Below are positions 1 to 9,493 of a stretch of DNA of 64,000 nt, piece after piece. Location: NCBI RefSeq assembly GCF_029873475.1, contig NZ_CP123499.1, positions 2,790,001 through 2,854,000 of the forward strand, in the 5' to 3' direction. How positions within the stretch are numbered: position 1 is the first letter of the stretch; each line of letters begins with the position of its first letter. Position numbers and translations under genes: made by a program. This DNA is from Arsenophonus sp. aPb (GTDB lineage Bacteria; Pseudomonadota; Gammaproteobacteria; Enterobacterales; Enterobacteriaceae). The notes beneath the pieces were generated by a model. The model worked only from the letters and a program-made list of their open reading frames with translations, was not told where the DNA came from and did no database searches.

Positions 1-62
1 TCCTTCATAAAAGAAGTTGTTGCTGATGGCAATTCAGCACAGGTTTTTACTTCAACAGGCAT
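1..62 (-). CDS. 5' end of an unidentified gene (cut by window edge)
   Basis: An ATG at 62 reading leftward is preceded by a good Shine-Dalgarno (AAGGA, six bases upstream). About 20 codons are open to the window edge, beginning MPVEVKTCAELPSATTSF. It lies downstream of the iron operon on the same strand, so it could be a further siderophore gene, but too little is visible to name a family. Between it and the fhuF-like gene are about 150 AT-rich bases without a clear terminator. Confidence 0.4.
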   Translation of the reverse strand, partial: MPVEVKTCAELPSATTSFMK

Positions 63-214
63 TGTATATCCTTACTCTTGTATAGTAATTAGCTAAAATA
101 ATTGCTCAACACTATATTTAAATAGATTAAATGCCTTACATTAATCATTTAATAAAGCGGTACAAAACAAACAAATAATTATTTTTATTTTAAATAAGCA
201 GTAAATTTAATAAA

Positions 215-987
215 TTAAATTGATGCCATCGCCTCAAGAGGACAATCATGGCAATTACCGACACCTGGTAATTTGTTTCTCTGACAGCAGCTACGACGTT
301 GTATGACATTATTTCTAACAATAATGGTACGATAAAGCGGGTTATCTTGCTTATTTAACATTTTTTTTCAAAAAAAAGCATATTAATTAAATTATTATAC
401 TGATTAGCGTCTAGCTTTTCTTTGAAATTCATTAAATACCAATACATAATGTAGCCAATATTATTCCATAATAAACGGCCATTAATACCACGATAGAATT
501 CTATTTTGTTAGATACTGGAATAATATGCTGCTGTAATAGATCATGATAACGCTCTAATAGAGATAAAGGTTTTGCTATCCATGCTAGCTGATAATGAAC
601 AATATTAGGCCGGCCACTTGCATGAAATTCAACGCGGAAACGATGATAACTCGGATTAATCGCCTGCGGATACTCTAATAGCATCAACATCATAGGCGGA
701 ATCACTAAGCCAAAATACCATTGAGCCCATAAAGAATAAAGCCCTTTCTGATTAGCATTCTGACTACTATTGCCATAATATTCATATTGATAACGATCCA
801 TTAATGATAAAAACTGTTTCTCCTTTGACCATTGATGAAATTCCATGCTGTTTATCGGTATATTTTCTTCATTCACTTTGAATGAAGAATTAAAATGGCT
901 GAATTTACTATCAAATAACTTAGTAATATCTGCTATTTCAATTTTAGGTATAATAGCTATGGAACTATGATTATTTTTATTTCCCAT
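215..987 (-). pseudogene. fhuF: FhuF-like ferric-siderophore reductase, frameshifted near the 3' end
   Basis: FhuF-type proteins are cytoplasmic [2Fe-2S] reductases that release iron from imported ferric siderophores. The frame from ATG 987 (GGAG eight bases upstream; an upstream TTG at 1020 is less likely) stops at 352-354, ending FFEKKC. Reading on in the next frame from about 370 gives NPLYRTI followed by RRSCCQRNKLPGVGNCHDCPL and a stop at 215-217. This is exactly the CC-x10-C-x2-C cluster motif that defines the family. The break sits in a T8-C-A8 tract (361-377); one extra base there restores a 257-residue protein. Last gene of the iron operon, 56 bp after the ATPase. As written, the product lacks all four cluster cysteines. 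It may be decaying, rescued by polymerase slippage, or a homopolymer sequencing error. Confidence 0.8.
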
Positions 988-1043
988 GCCATATTCTCCA
1001 ATTTTATATTGCCAATACAAAATGTAATAAAATATCTTGTTGA

Positions 1044-1859
1044 TTATTTATTGATTTTATATTTTGGAATAATTAGTGGTTTACCCGATTCAGGATCTGA
1101 AATAATGCGACAGGCTAAACCAAATACATTTTTAATATTCTGTTCGGTAATAATTTTTTCAGGTTTACCCTCAGCATAGATCTGCCCCTCTTTCATCATA
1201 ATTAGACGCGAGGCATAACGTAAAGCCAGATTAATATCATGCAGCACCAAAACTAACGTCTTCCCTTGCTGATGCAAACGTTGGCAAAGATCAAGCATTT
1301 CAATTTGATGAGCAATATCTAAATAGGTTGTTGGCTCATCTAATAAAACGATCGGAGTTTGCTGAGCAAGTGTCATCGCAAACCAGACACGCTGACGCTG
1401 ACCACCTGATAATTCACTGACTAATTTTTGTGCCATAGGCCAAAGATCAACCGCCTTTAACGCATCATGCACCGCCCGTTCATCTTCAGTTGACCACTGG
1501 AATAAAAAAGATTGATAAGGATAACGACCGCGTGAAACGAGTTCATAGATAGTCAATGGTTCAGTGATAATCGCGCCTTGCGCTAACAATGAGAGCTGCC
1601 GAGCAACCCATTTAGGTTTAGCATGGAAAACATCCTTACCATCCAATCGAATTTCACCACTCTGCGGTTGCATAATACGACTAAGGGTTTTTAATAAGGT
1701 TGATTTACCACAGCCGTTAGGTCCGATAATGACACTAAATTCATTATCATAAATAGCTATATTTACCTCTTTAATGATGCTTTTTTTGCCATATCCAACA
1801 GAGACATCACGAGCTTTCAGCCGTGAAGCAACCAAGGGAGAATGAGCGGATGATACCAT
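1044..1859 (-). CDS. Ferric-siderophore ABC transporter ATPase (FecE/FhuC type)
   Basis: Cytoplasmic ATPase that powers import of a ferric siderophore through the two permeases encoded just upstream. All ABC motifs are intact: Walker A GPNGCGKST at residues 46-54, signature LSGGQ near 150-154, Walker B IVLLDEPT near 170-177, and a switch histidine near 207 (LVLHD). The length of 271 residues is typical of the FecE/FhuC/FepC group. Its ATG overlaps the stop of the permease gene (TAATG), implying translational coupling. The exact substrate cannot be read from the ATPase; the synthetase and receptor in the operon point to an endogenous NIS-type siderophore. Confidence 0.92.
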   Translation of the reverse strand: MVSSAHSPLVASRLKARDVSVGYGKKSIIKEVNIAIYDNEFSVIIGPNGCGKSTLLKTLSRIMQPQSGEIRLDGKDVFHAKPKWVARQLSLLAQGAIITEPLTIYELVSRGRYPYQSFLFQWSTEDERAVHDALKAVDLWPMAQKLVSELSGGQRQRVWFAMTLAQQTPIVLLDEPTTYLDIAHQIEMLDLCQRLHQQGKTLVLVLHDINLALRYASRLIMMKEGQIYAEGKPEKIITEQNIKNVFGLACRIISDPESGKPLIIPKYKINK

Positions 1860-2905
1860 TAGCTTATTCTCCTAAATTCCATATACAATAAGTACATTAA
1901 ATAAATCCCACCAATTGCTGCCGTGACTAAACCTACCGTTAAACGCCCGGGCGTTGGCAATATTAACGTAATAAAATCAGCGCTCAGCATTAATAAAGCG
2001 CCCACTAGCATCGAACAAAACAGAGCAACACCTTTATGCAAAATAATCCGCCGGGCAATTTGCGGTGCCGCTAGTGCCACAAAAGCAACCGGCCCAACAA
2101 CCAATACCGACAGGGTGGCAAAAATAATCGCTACCAGTATGCTGATAATTTGCACCAAACGAACAGGAACACCGAGTGTAATCGCAATATCATTACCTAA
2201 ACTGATATAGTTCAACTGCTTACCCAACCAAAACAGAATAGGTATAAAAACCAACATACCGCTAATTAGCACTACATCCTGCCAACCCCGATTAGCCAAA
2301 CTACCACTTAACAGTGACCGAATTTGTTGTGCCTGCTCAATACGCGTATTCGAAATAGCAAAATCAACTAAAGCCATACATAAAGCCGCAACAGCAATAC
2401 CTGAAAGCACAATTTTAGTCGTTTGGATCTCGCCACTTACGGCACCATTAGCAAGATAAACCAATAATACGGCAACCACGGCGCCAATCAGTGCGCCAAC
2501 AGGAACAGGTACAACATCTGGCCAGAATAATAGTGCCGCCATAATGCCAACAGCTGCGCCGGCATTAATCCCAATAATGTCTGGACTAGCTAATGCGTTA
2601 CGGGTGGTGATCTGAAAAAGCGCACCGGAAAGCGCCAGCGTCATACCGGCACCGATAGCAACTAGTGCTCTAGGTAAACGGATCTGTAATAGAATAAATT
2701 GCTGATAGCGGGTTTTCATCTCTAACCACGGATTATCCAACCCTTCCCGCCCAAAAGCTAAAGTGAGATACAAGAACAATACTAACAACAGCAGTAAGAA
2801 TAAAATTCTACTAGACGTCTGCCATGAGGGAGTAATAAATCTCATATTGGCTAAACCAAATGTTTTAGTGGTCACTTGTTTAGTTGAAAAATCGTTTTGC
2901 ATCAT
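1859..2905 (-). CDS. Ferric-siderophore ABC permease (FecD type)
   Basis: Inner-membrane permease of the FecCD/BtuC family, 348 residues with about nine to ten hydrophobic segments. Family signatures visible are the RLPRALVAIGAG stretch near residue 53, ALASPDIIGINAGA near 110, and VGPVAFVALAAPQIARRI near 265, which contains the ATPase-coupling loop. It is one half of a heterodimeric channel with the neighbouring permease, from which it is separated by only 3 bp. It overlaps the ATPase start. The N-terminal 25 residues are polar and could be trimmed by an internal start, but the ATG at 2905 is the simplest choice. Confidence 0.9.
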   Translation of the reverse strand: MMQNDFSTKQVTTKTFGLANMRFITPSWQTSSRILFLLLLLVLFLYLTLAFGREGLDNPWLEMKTRYQQFILLQIRLPRALVAIGAGMTLALSGALFQITTRNALASPDIIGINAGAAVGIMAALLFWPDVVPVPVGALIGAVVAVLLVYLANGAVSGEIQTTKIVLSGIAVAALCMALVDFAISNTRIEQAQQIRSLLSGSLANRGWQDVVLISGMLVFIPILFWLGKQLNYISLGNDIAITLGVPVRLVQIISILVAIIFATLSVLVVGPVAFVALAAPQIARRIILHKGVALFCSMLVGALLMLSADFITLILPTPGRLTVGLVTAAIGGIYLMYLLYMEFRRIS

Positions 2906-2908
2906 ATT

Positions 2909-3919
2909 TTATTCTACCATTCTGCTATCAGTTGGTTTTTTAGCTACCAAATAAAGCAAGGGAGCGCCAACTACTGCGGTGATAATACCCACCATCACTT
3001 CTTCTGGAGCAATCACTAACCGTGCTATCACATCCGAGATTAACAACAAACATGAACCGGCAAACATGCTATAAGGTAATAGCCAGCGAAAATCACTGCC
3101 TATCCAGGCTCGCATTAAATGGGGCGCCGCCAAACCGATAAACGCAATTGGACCTGCCATTGCGGTTGCAACAGCGGCTAGCATGCTAACACTTAACAGC
3201 GATAATAGACGTGTACGCGCAACATTACCTCCCAAAGAGTGCACAATACCATCGCCAAAAACCATAATGTTTAATGCAGTACTCAATGAAAATGTCAAGA
3301 TAATAGCCACTAATAAATAGGGAATTAGCCAACTAGCCTCAGTTAATGATGTTGAATTTAAAGCACCTATGATCCAAAAACGATAGTTATCCATCGCTTG
3401 AGGGTTGATTAGAATAACGCCCTGCACTAGCGCTAATAAACAAGCATTGATAGCAACGCCAGTTAAGATTAACCTTACCGGATTGGTATTACGGCTACTA
3501 CCACTCATAAAATAAAACAGTAAAGTTGATAAACTAGCGCCAATAAAAGCAGCCCAAAAATGAGAGACATTGGTTAATACAGGTACAAAAGAGCAGAAAA
3601 CAACTGCGGCGGCGGCGCCGGCATTAATGCCTAATAAACCGGGATCACCAAGCGGATTACGCAGCAATCCTTGCGCCACTGCGCCTGCTAACGCTAATGC
3701 GGCACCGGCCATTAACCCAATAAAGGTACGGGATTCTCGAGCGTTAATGACTAAATCATAATAATTAACCTGACTGTTAGAGCAATAATGTTGCCAAATT
3801 GCTGATAACGGCACGGGCTTTGAACCAAAACTTAAACTGGCCAAAATACAAAGGCAGGTTAATAGCAACATTAATAGTAATCCCAACAGGCGGGTAATTC
3901 GTCGCTTAGGGTTTATCAT
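2909..3919 (-). CDS. Ferric-siderophore ABC permease (FecC type)
   Basis: Second FecCD-family inner-membrane permease, 336 residues. It shows RESRTFIGLMAGAALALAG near residue 62, LRNPLGDPGLLGINAGA near 87, and AGPIAFIGLAAPHLMR near 255, the usual paired signatures of this family. Two related but non-identical permeases side by side indicate a heterodimer as in FecCD or FepDG, rather than the fused FhuB arrangement. The start overlaps the binding-protein gene by 14 bp, so the two are probably co-translated. Confidence 0.9.
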   Translation of the reverse strand: MINPKRRITRLLGLLLMLLLTCLCILASLSFGSKPVPLSAIWQHYCSNSQVNYYDLVINARESRTFIGLMAGAALALAGAVAQGLLRNPLGDPGLLGINAGAAAAVVFCSFVPVLTNVSHFWAAFIGASLSTLLFYFMSGSSRNTNPVRLILTGVAINACLLALVQGVILINPQAMDNYRFWIIGALNSTSLTEASWLIPYLLVAIILTFSLSTALNIMVFGDGIVHSLGGNVARTRLLSLLSVSMLAAVATAMAGPIAFIGLAAPHLMRAWIGSDFRWLLPYSMFAGSCLLLISDVIARLVIAPEEVMVGIITAVVGAPLLYLVAKKPTDSRMVE

Positions 3920-4949
3920 GCTTGGCTAGCTCCTGCTGTAGTAATGACATAAATTTTGGTAATCCCCAGCGTAAACTAAGGGGCGAGCCATACGACATCG
4001 ACATGACCAACGCTTGATCCGTCAATGGTATATAGACTCCCTGACGAACTGCGCGTATCGATTGGAATAGCGGTTGAGATTCAGTTTCTTGTCGCTCTTT
4101 CTCGCTGTTATACCAGGTTAACAAAATATCAGCATCATTCAGTAAGTCGGCATTTTCTAGACCAATATTGACAGCAAAATTACCAAAGGAGGCGGTGACT
4201 GTTTTTGCCAATGGCAATAATGACAAGCCAATATGAACCAAGGTATCCACCCGCGGATCATTTTTTACATAAATGGATAAACTATTGGCTGATGTCCCGG
4301 CCTTAATATAGGCAAACTGATAGTTTTGTATATTAGGGATGTGATGACCGGCTGCGACTAACATCGCATCAAGTTCAGCACACAATTTCTTTCCCTGCTG
4401 TTGTTTATCTAAAGCATTGGCAATTAACTTAATTTGCTGTTGTGGTGTTGTCTGCCATGGTTTAGCTGGATAGGCCACCACAGGTGCAAAATAAGATAAA
4501 GAATTAAAATCCGCTTGGGTGATGCCAGATTGGGTTGCCAAAATTAAATCAGGTTTTAATTTAATAATTTTTTCTATATCCAACTCTGGATACATTTCAA
4601 TAATCACGGGTAATCGAGCGCCACGCCGTTCAATCTCTTCCTTAAACCAGGGTAAATATCCTTGTGCATCGCCACCCCAATAATGAGATTCAATCGCTAT
4701 AGGCACTATCCCGAGTGCTAATAAGATATCCTCACTACCACTTCCCAATGCCACAATCCGTTGCGGTTGTTGGTTAATTTCTGCTTTCCCTAGCGCGGTA
4801 ATAATCGTTTTGGGATAGCCAATAGTATCTGGCGGTAAATTTGTTACTACCGGCGGTTTATCACAAGCGGTTAATAAAACTATCATTAACATTAATGGTA
4901 CTATGAACCCCATTTTATAAGATGCTAATCGTTGTCGCAGCAGTACCAT
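3906..4949 (-). CDS. Siderophore-binding lipoprotein (FecB/FhuD-type, PF01497)
   Basis: Periplasmic ferric-siderophore binding component. The N-terminus is a lipoprotein signal: a hydrophobic stretch ending LLTAC with the lipidation cysteine at residue 29, followed by DKPP. The true start could be the internal methionine at residue 13, which gives a more compact signal. The body has the two-lobed class III binding-protein pattern, with QRIVALGSGSEDILLALG in lobe one and LKPDLILATQSG further on. Lipid anchoring is more common in Gram-positive homologues, but tethered forms occur in enterics. Delivers substrate to the permeases encoded immediately downstream. Confidence 0.88.
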   Translation of the reverse strand: MVLLRQRLASYKMGFIVPLMLMIVLLTACDKPPVVTNLPPDTIGYPKTIITALGKAEINQQPQRIVALGSGSEDILLALGIVPIAIESHYWGGDAQGYLPWFKEEIERRGARLPVIIEMYPELDIEKIIKLKPDLILATQSGITQADFNSLSYFAPVVAYPAKPWQTTPQQQIKLIANALDKQQQGKKLCAELDAMLVAAGHHIPNIQNYQFAYIKAGTSANSLSIYVKNDPRVDTLVHIGLSLLPLAKTVTASFGNFAVNIGLENADLLNDADILLTWYNSEKERQETESQPLFQSIRAVRQGVYIPLTDQALVMSMSYGSPLSLRWGLPKFMSLLQQELAKHDKP

Positions 4950-4978
4950 TATTGATAACCTTTAAATTTATTATTTAA

Positions 4979-7189
4979 TTAAAACTGATAATTTAGGGTC
5001 GCTTCAATATTACGAGGATCACCATAATAATATTGTTTGTAATCACCAAATTGCGTGAAATAAGTTTTATCAAACAGATTATTCAAATTAACCGTTAGCG
5101 AAAGCGCCGGTGTAAATTGATAACGCCCCATTAAGTTAACAACAGCAAAGCTCGCTTGTTCAGCGTTAACTCGCTTCTTAGCCGGCCCATCGAGCAGTTG
5201 CCAAGTACTATCTTGCCAATTAACACCGCCGCCAATCGTCAGATTGCTCATCGCACCCGGCAAAGTATAAGTTGTAAACAGTTTAAACAATCTATTTGGC
5301 GTTTCTCTATTAATACGTTTTCCATTCGTATCTGTGCCGCGGAACTGGGTATAACCGGCATAAATTTTCCAATCATCAGTAAGCTGACCGCTGACTTCAA
5401 CTTCAAAACCTCGGGTTTTAACGCCATCAATAGCGTAATAAACCCTGGAGCCATCCGGACGTGGTGGAGCATTACTATCTGATTGAGTAAAGTTATTCTG
5501 CCGGATCTCAAATAGAGCTAATGAATAATCGATACTATTATCCATCGCAATACCCTTTATTCCTAGCTCAAAATTTTCTCCGCTAACCGGTTTAAGTAGT
5601 TTCCCGTTGCGATCAACCCGGCTTTCTGGATCAAAGATTTGGGTATAACTACCATACACCGAAATATCTGGCGTAATATCGTAAATTAATCCACCATACG
5701 GCACAAATTGATCGCTATAACTGCCATTTTTTGGCTGATTGAAATCATCACCACGAGTTTTCCAACTGGTTATACGCCCGCCAAGAATTAATGTTACAGG
5801 ATCAATCAATGACAGCTGAGTCACTGCATAACCTGCTGTTTGTTCAATATAACCTTTCGAACCATTGGTGCGAGATTTTGACCAAGTGGGTTGCGGGTAA
5901 TTCCAATGAGATTGGCTAAAATCGCCTAACGATTTACAAGTTTTCTTCAGCATACACAACGCGCTGTAATAATCGTTTTGAAAATGCTGTTTTTGATAAT
6001 TAATACCAAAACTCGCATGATGAGTACGGCCAAATAATCCATAATCACCATTAAGTTGTAAATCAAAACTAGTTTGACGGCGACTACCATCAATCAAGGT
6101 CATACTACCTGGATACATACCCTGATTATTGTTAGGATTGGGGTATCCGGTGGCCCATAATACTTTTTGATCGAGAGTATTATTATCGTAAGTAAACGTT
6201 CCTTTCATACTCCAATTATTAGCAAATTGATGTTGTAAGCTGGTAAACATGGAGAATGAACGAACCTTGGAAAATGCCCAATCAGGCGCATAACTGGTAT
6301 GACGCTTATAGTCGGTATTACTCCCATCGGAGAAGAAAATCGGTAAGCCACCAAACATACCCTGGCGAGTGTGATTAAATTGGTAATCAGCACCTATTGT
6401 TAACAAGGTATTGGCAGTTAAGTCTATCTCGACAATGCCATAAAATGGATATCGTTCATGTTGTTCACGATCAATAAAAGCATTGCCGCGTTGGTAAGCG
6501 GTAACAAATCGCCCTCTTACCGTACCTGCCGCATTTAGAGGCCCAGACAAATCAAGCCCAGTTCTCCACTTATCCCAGGAACCGACTGCCATTATTACTT
6601 CACCACGGAAATCGCGAGTTGGTCGCTTACGGATCAAATTTATTACTGCTGAAGGCTGGCCTGGCCCGACCATCAAACCGGCCGCACCACGAACAACTTC
6701 AATCCGATCGAATAAGATCGTATCCAACAAGTTATCACCATAATTAAAGCGCGTATCATAATAGGTCGCTACACCATCACGCAGAATATTTTTAATCCGC
6801 ATTCCCCGTGAAGTAAAACTAAAACGATCGCTATCTGATTGACGCACACTGATGCCAGCAATATTATCCACCGCGCTGGTAACATTCTTAAGATCCTGAT
6901 CTAGCATTCGTTGCTTGGTAAGTACACTTACACTTTGTGGTGTTTCACGCGCTGAAAGATCTAATCCGGTAGCCGTTGACATCGATGAAGTATTATACAT
7001 TCTGTTGTCTTCGGTAATACCTTTTGCTTCTGCCTTGCCGGTTATAATAATAACATCGTCATTTTTAGCTGACTTTTCTGCAGCTAAAGCATAATTGTTC
7101 CCTGATATAAATAGTGGCACCATCAAAGATAATATCTTCTTCAATGTCACCCTATAGCGATTTAAATGTGGGTTAACCATTTTTCTCAT
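4979..7189 (-). CDS. TonB-dependent siderophore receptor (FhuE/FoxA/FpvA-like)
   Basis: Outer-membrane receptor of 736 residues for a ferric siderophore. A signal sequence (about residues 12-37, ending NNYALAAE) is followed by a short N-terminal tail and a plug domain (about 75-190) with TPQSVSVLTKQ, DRIEVVRGAAGLMVG and GQPSAVINLIRKRP, all hallmarks of the hydroxamate-receptor group. The rest is a 22-strand barrel rich in aromatic/polar alternation, ending in the expected C-terminal phenylalanine (ATLNYQF). Start at 7189 is preceded by AGGGATGGG. It lies between the synthetase and transporter genes, so it most likely imports the siderophore made by the synthetase. Xenosiderophore use is an alternative. 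Confidence 0.92.
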   Translation of the reverse strand: MRKMVNPHLNRYRVTLKKILSLMVPLFISGNNYALAAEKSAKNDDVIIITGKAEAKGITEDNRMYNTSSMSTATGLDLSARETPQSVSVLTKQRMLDQDLKNVTSAVDNIAGISVRQSDSDRFSFTSRGMRIKNILRDGVATYYDTRFNYGDNLLDTILFDRIEVVRGAAGLMVGPGQPSAVINLIRKRPTRDFRGEVIMAVGSWDKWRTGLDLSGPLNAAGTVRGRFVTAYQRGNAFIDREQHERYPFYGIVEIDLTANTLLTIGADYQFNHTRQGMFGGLPIFFSDGSNTDYKRHTSYAPDWAFSKVRSFSMFTSLQHQFANNWSMKGTFTYDNNTLDQKVLWATGYPNPNNNQGMYPGSMTLIDGSRRQTSFDLQLNGDYGLFGRTHHASFGINYQKQHFQNDYYSALCMLKKTCKSLGDFSQSHWNYPQPTWSKSRTNGSKGYIEQTAGYAVTQLSLIDPVTLILGGRITSWKTRGDDFNQPKNGSYSDQFVPYGGLIYDITPDISVYGSYTQIFDPESRVDRNGKLLKPVSGENFELGIKGIAMDNSIDYSLALFEIRQNNFTQSDSNAPPRPDGSRVYYAIDGVKTRGFEVEVSGQLTDDWKIYAGYTQFRGTDTNGKRINRETPNRLFKLFTTYTLPGAMSNLTIGGGVNWQDSTWQLLDGPAKKRVNAEQASFAVVNLMGRYQFTPALSLTVNLNNLFDKTYFTQFGDYKQYYYGDPRNIEATLNYQF

Positions 7190-7218
7190 CCCATCCCTAA
7201 AATTATTTATTGTTATAA

Positions 7219-9051
7219 TTAGTTCGATATCGTTATTGTCTTGTTCATCTGCACCTTAACTGAATAGTTATCACGCAATGCATACAGAGGATTACGCAAT
7301 TTTTCGGCGAATTTCAGATTTTTTTCTCGATCATCAAGATCGATCATCTGCTGGTTATTCGCCATTTGTAACCGATTCAAACAAACACGCACAAAATCCG
7401 GCTTAAATAGATCAAACTTAGCGAATTTTTCTATTTGTTCTAAATGTTGTGATTGGTAGTTATAGATACACTGAGCCACTAATTGCCAAAAATGACTTTC
7501 CGCGAAAGAAAGATGTTTTTGCAGTAGAGGGACGAGATAACGGAAAAAACAGTCAAAAATATCCAGCAGAATATAGTTAATTTTCATCTCATCTTTGACT
7601 GTGACATGCAGAAAATCAATTTCTTTAGGTAATTGAATATCACTATTTAAAATAGCAATTTCTTCACCAATATCCTTCATTAACATTTTTACCGGTTGAT
7701 TGTTTTCTAACACCAACATCAAGTTTTCACCATGTGGCATAAAGACCAAATCATAGGCAAAAAAAGTATGTAGTAATGGTGATAAATAAACATCTAAATA
7801 ACGTGAGATCCAATCTGCTATTGTAATAGCAGAATCTTCAATCAGTGCAGCAACAACAGCTTTCCCTTGATTATCAAGATGTAATAATGAAGCCATGGTC
7901 ATCAAACGCTGATCGCTGTTTAAAATGGTCATTGGGCTTTCTCGCCACAAGGCTGATAACATTTTTTTATGCGGATTATTGTTTTTAATCGCTATTTCAA
8001 AATAAGGATTAAAATAACCTATTGCTGCATGCTCACGTAGGATCGTGAACCCTTTTTGCTGTAAAAAATTATCAGACTGGACTAGATGATTAAGCCATTC
8101 ATTTACACTGGGTGTCGTAACCATGCTATGTGGATCTAACCCACGCATAAATCCCATATTCAGCACTGATAATGCCGTTTTGACATAATTTTTTTGCGGC
8201 TGACTAATATTAAAAAAGGTACGAATAGATTGTTGAGCCAGATAATCATGATGACCTTCACCCAAATAAACAATATCTTGATTAGCAATATCAGCGGCAA
8301 AACTAATTGCAATTCGATGTTTCCATTGCCAGGGATGGAGTGGCATTAAATAATAATCTGCTAAATCTAAATCTAATGTCTGCATATATTGGGCAAATTG
8401 CGTGAGCAAATACTTCTCTAATTCTTGTTCCATTAATGCCGAATACGAGAGTGACGATAATGAGGAGAAAACGGTTTTATTACGATGGGCAGCAATCCAG
8501 ACCAATTTGATTGGATTGGCGCTTTCTGGTGCATAATGTAAATAGTCATCAGCATCAAAACCGATCCTGCCATTGTTTGCGATAAATACTGGATGACCTT
8601 CGGTCATCGCAGTTTCTACTATTTGGTAATCTGCTTGCACCAGATCATGTGCTGTTAATCGATTATTTTGATACTTAAAGGCATAACCATAAAGTGTGCT
8701 GGATATTTCATCAAGATAGATAGGTAGCATTGAGGCAGAAATATCCAATAATGGCGACAATTCAATAATAAGGGCGATGGCATCAATAACTTGTGGTTGA
8801 CCATTCATATTTCTACTTATCGAGGTAGGATTAATATCTAAATGATCAAGTTGATAGCTTTGCGCTTGAAAACGATAGTGTGATTGGCCAATCTCAATCG
8901 AATAACTATCGCCACAATTTAGTGGCTGAATTATTTTTTCGTGAAAAAGCTCACGTAATATTTTGGCGGCTAGGTGCTGGTTTGCATATAACCAATTCTC
9001 TTTAGTCAGATGTGAAGTTTGTGATTTTACTTTTGTACATAGTGAGTTCAT
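7219..9051 (-). CDS. NIS siderophore synthetase (IucA/IucC family, AlcC/DesD-like)
   Basis: ATP-dependent NRPS-independent siderophore synthetase, 610 residues. It condenses a carboxylate with an amine or alcohol through an acyl-adenylate. Visible family motifs are EGHPVFIANNGRIGF (near residue 155), the LMPLHPWQWKHR block (near 238) and MPHGENLMLVLENN (near 435), which carries catalytic and ATP-site residues. A FhuF-like C-terminal domain follows. The sequence most resembles the AlcC/DesD/PubC group, but no N-hydroxylase or acyltransferase partner lies in this window. The product could therefore be a one-enzyme siderophore such as rhizoferrin, or the partners may be encoded elsewhere. First gene of the Fur-controlled operon; SD is weak (GGGC). 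Confidence 0.9.
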   Translation of the reverse strand: MNSLCTKVKSQTSHLTKENWLYANQHLAAKILRELFHEKIIQPLNCGDSYSIEIGQSHYRFQAQSYQLDHLDINPTSISRNMNGQPQVIDAIALIIELSPLLDISASMLPIYLDEISSTLYGYAFKYQNNRLTAHDLVQADYQIVETAMTEGHPVFIANNGRIGFDADDYLHYAPESANPIKLVWIAAHRNKTVFSSLSSLSYSALMEQELEKYLLTQFAQYMQTLDLDLADYYLMPLHPWQWKHRIAISFAADIANQDIVYLGEGHHDYLAQQSIRTFFNISQPQKNYVKTALSVLNMGFMRGLDPHSMVTTPSVNEWLNHLVQSDNFLQQKGFTILREHAAIGYFNPYFEIAIKNNNPHKKMLSALWRESPMTILNSDQRLMTMASLLHLDNQGKAVVAALIEDSAITIADWISRYLDVYLSPLLHTFFAYDLVFMPHGENLMLVLENNQPVKMLMKDIGEEIAILNSDIQLPKEIDFLHVTVKDEMKINYILLDIFDCFFRYLVPLLQKHLSFAESHFWQLVAQCIYNYQSQHLEQIEKFAKFDLFKPDFVRVCLNRLQMANNQQMIDLDDREKNLKFAEKLRNPLYALRDNYSVKVQMNKTITISN

Positions 9052-9291
9052 TTAATAAAGCCCTTTTATTTCCTATCCCTTTCAACATTCATGTATCAAC
9101 ATAAGCAATGGTGCTAAAGCTTAATATTTGATTGATTTATAAGGTAATAATTGAAAACTTTGAATATAGAAATTTGGATATACCCATCCAATTTTAGGTT
9201 TAAATTTTGCTCACTAAAATTTAATTATTTAGACTAATAGTTACATTAAATTATAATAAATTGACATTTGTTTACTTATTCAAATGATATA

Positions 9292-9310
9292 GATAATCAT
9301 TCTCATTATC
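9292..9310 (-). promoter_or_regulatory. Fur box controlling the siderophore operon
   Basis: GATAATCATTCTCATTATC matches the 19-bp Fur consensus GATAATGATAATCATTATC at 16 of 19 positions and is itself a near palindrome. It lies about 240 bases upstream of the synthetase start. Iron-bound Fur would repress the whole operon here. Confidence 0.85.
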
Positions 9311-9378
9311 AACCAGAAAAATATTAAGTTTATTAATAATTACTCTTGCGAATGGAAAAAACTAAATAATGGGGTAGG

Positions 9379-9431
9379 CAGGCAACATATATATCAATGA
9401 TATTTTAAATAATATCAATACTTGTTGCCTG
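9379..9431 (-). terminator. Inverted repeat after pgmB, possible terminator
   Basis: CAGGCAACA (9379-9387) and TGTTGCCTG (9423-9431) are perfect nine-base arms with a further TATC/GATA-rich partial palindrome in the loop. On the minus strand a short T-run follows about 20 bases later. It sits between the trehalose operon's end and the iron operon's promoter, where a terminator is expected. Confidence 0.4.
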
Positions 9432-9493
9432 ACCAAAAGATGGAAGATTTTATTAAATACGCATAATTTTTATCAAATATTTAACATGGTTAC

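Larger units (their letters stand above)
9052..9493. other. Intergenic region upstream of the iron operon
   Basis: This 442-base AT-rich stretch has no plausible gene. It holds the iron operon's control region (Fur box at 9292-9310, a TATAAT-like -10 on the minus strand at 9250-9255) and a long inverted repeat at 9379-9431 downstream of pgmB. Confidence 0.7.
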
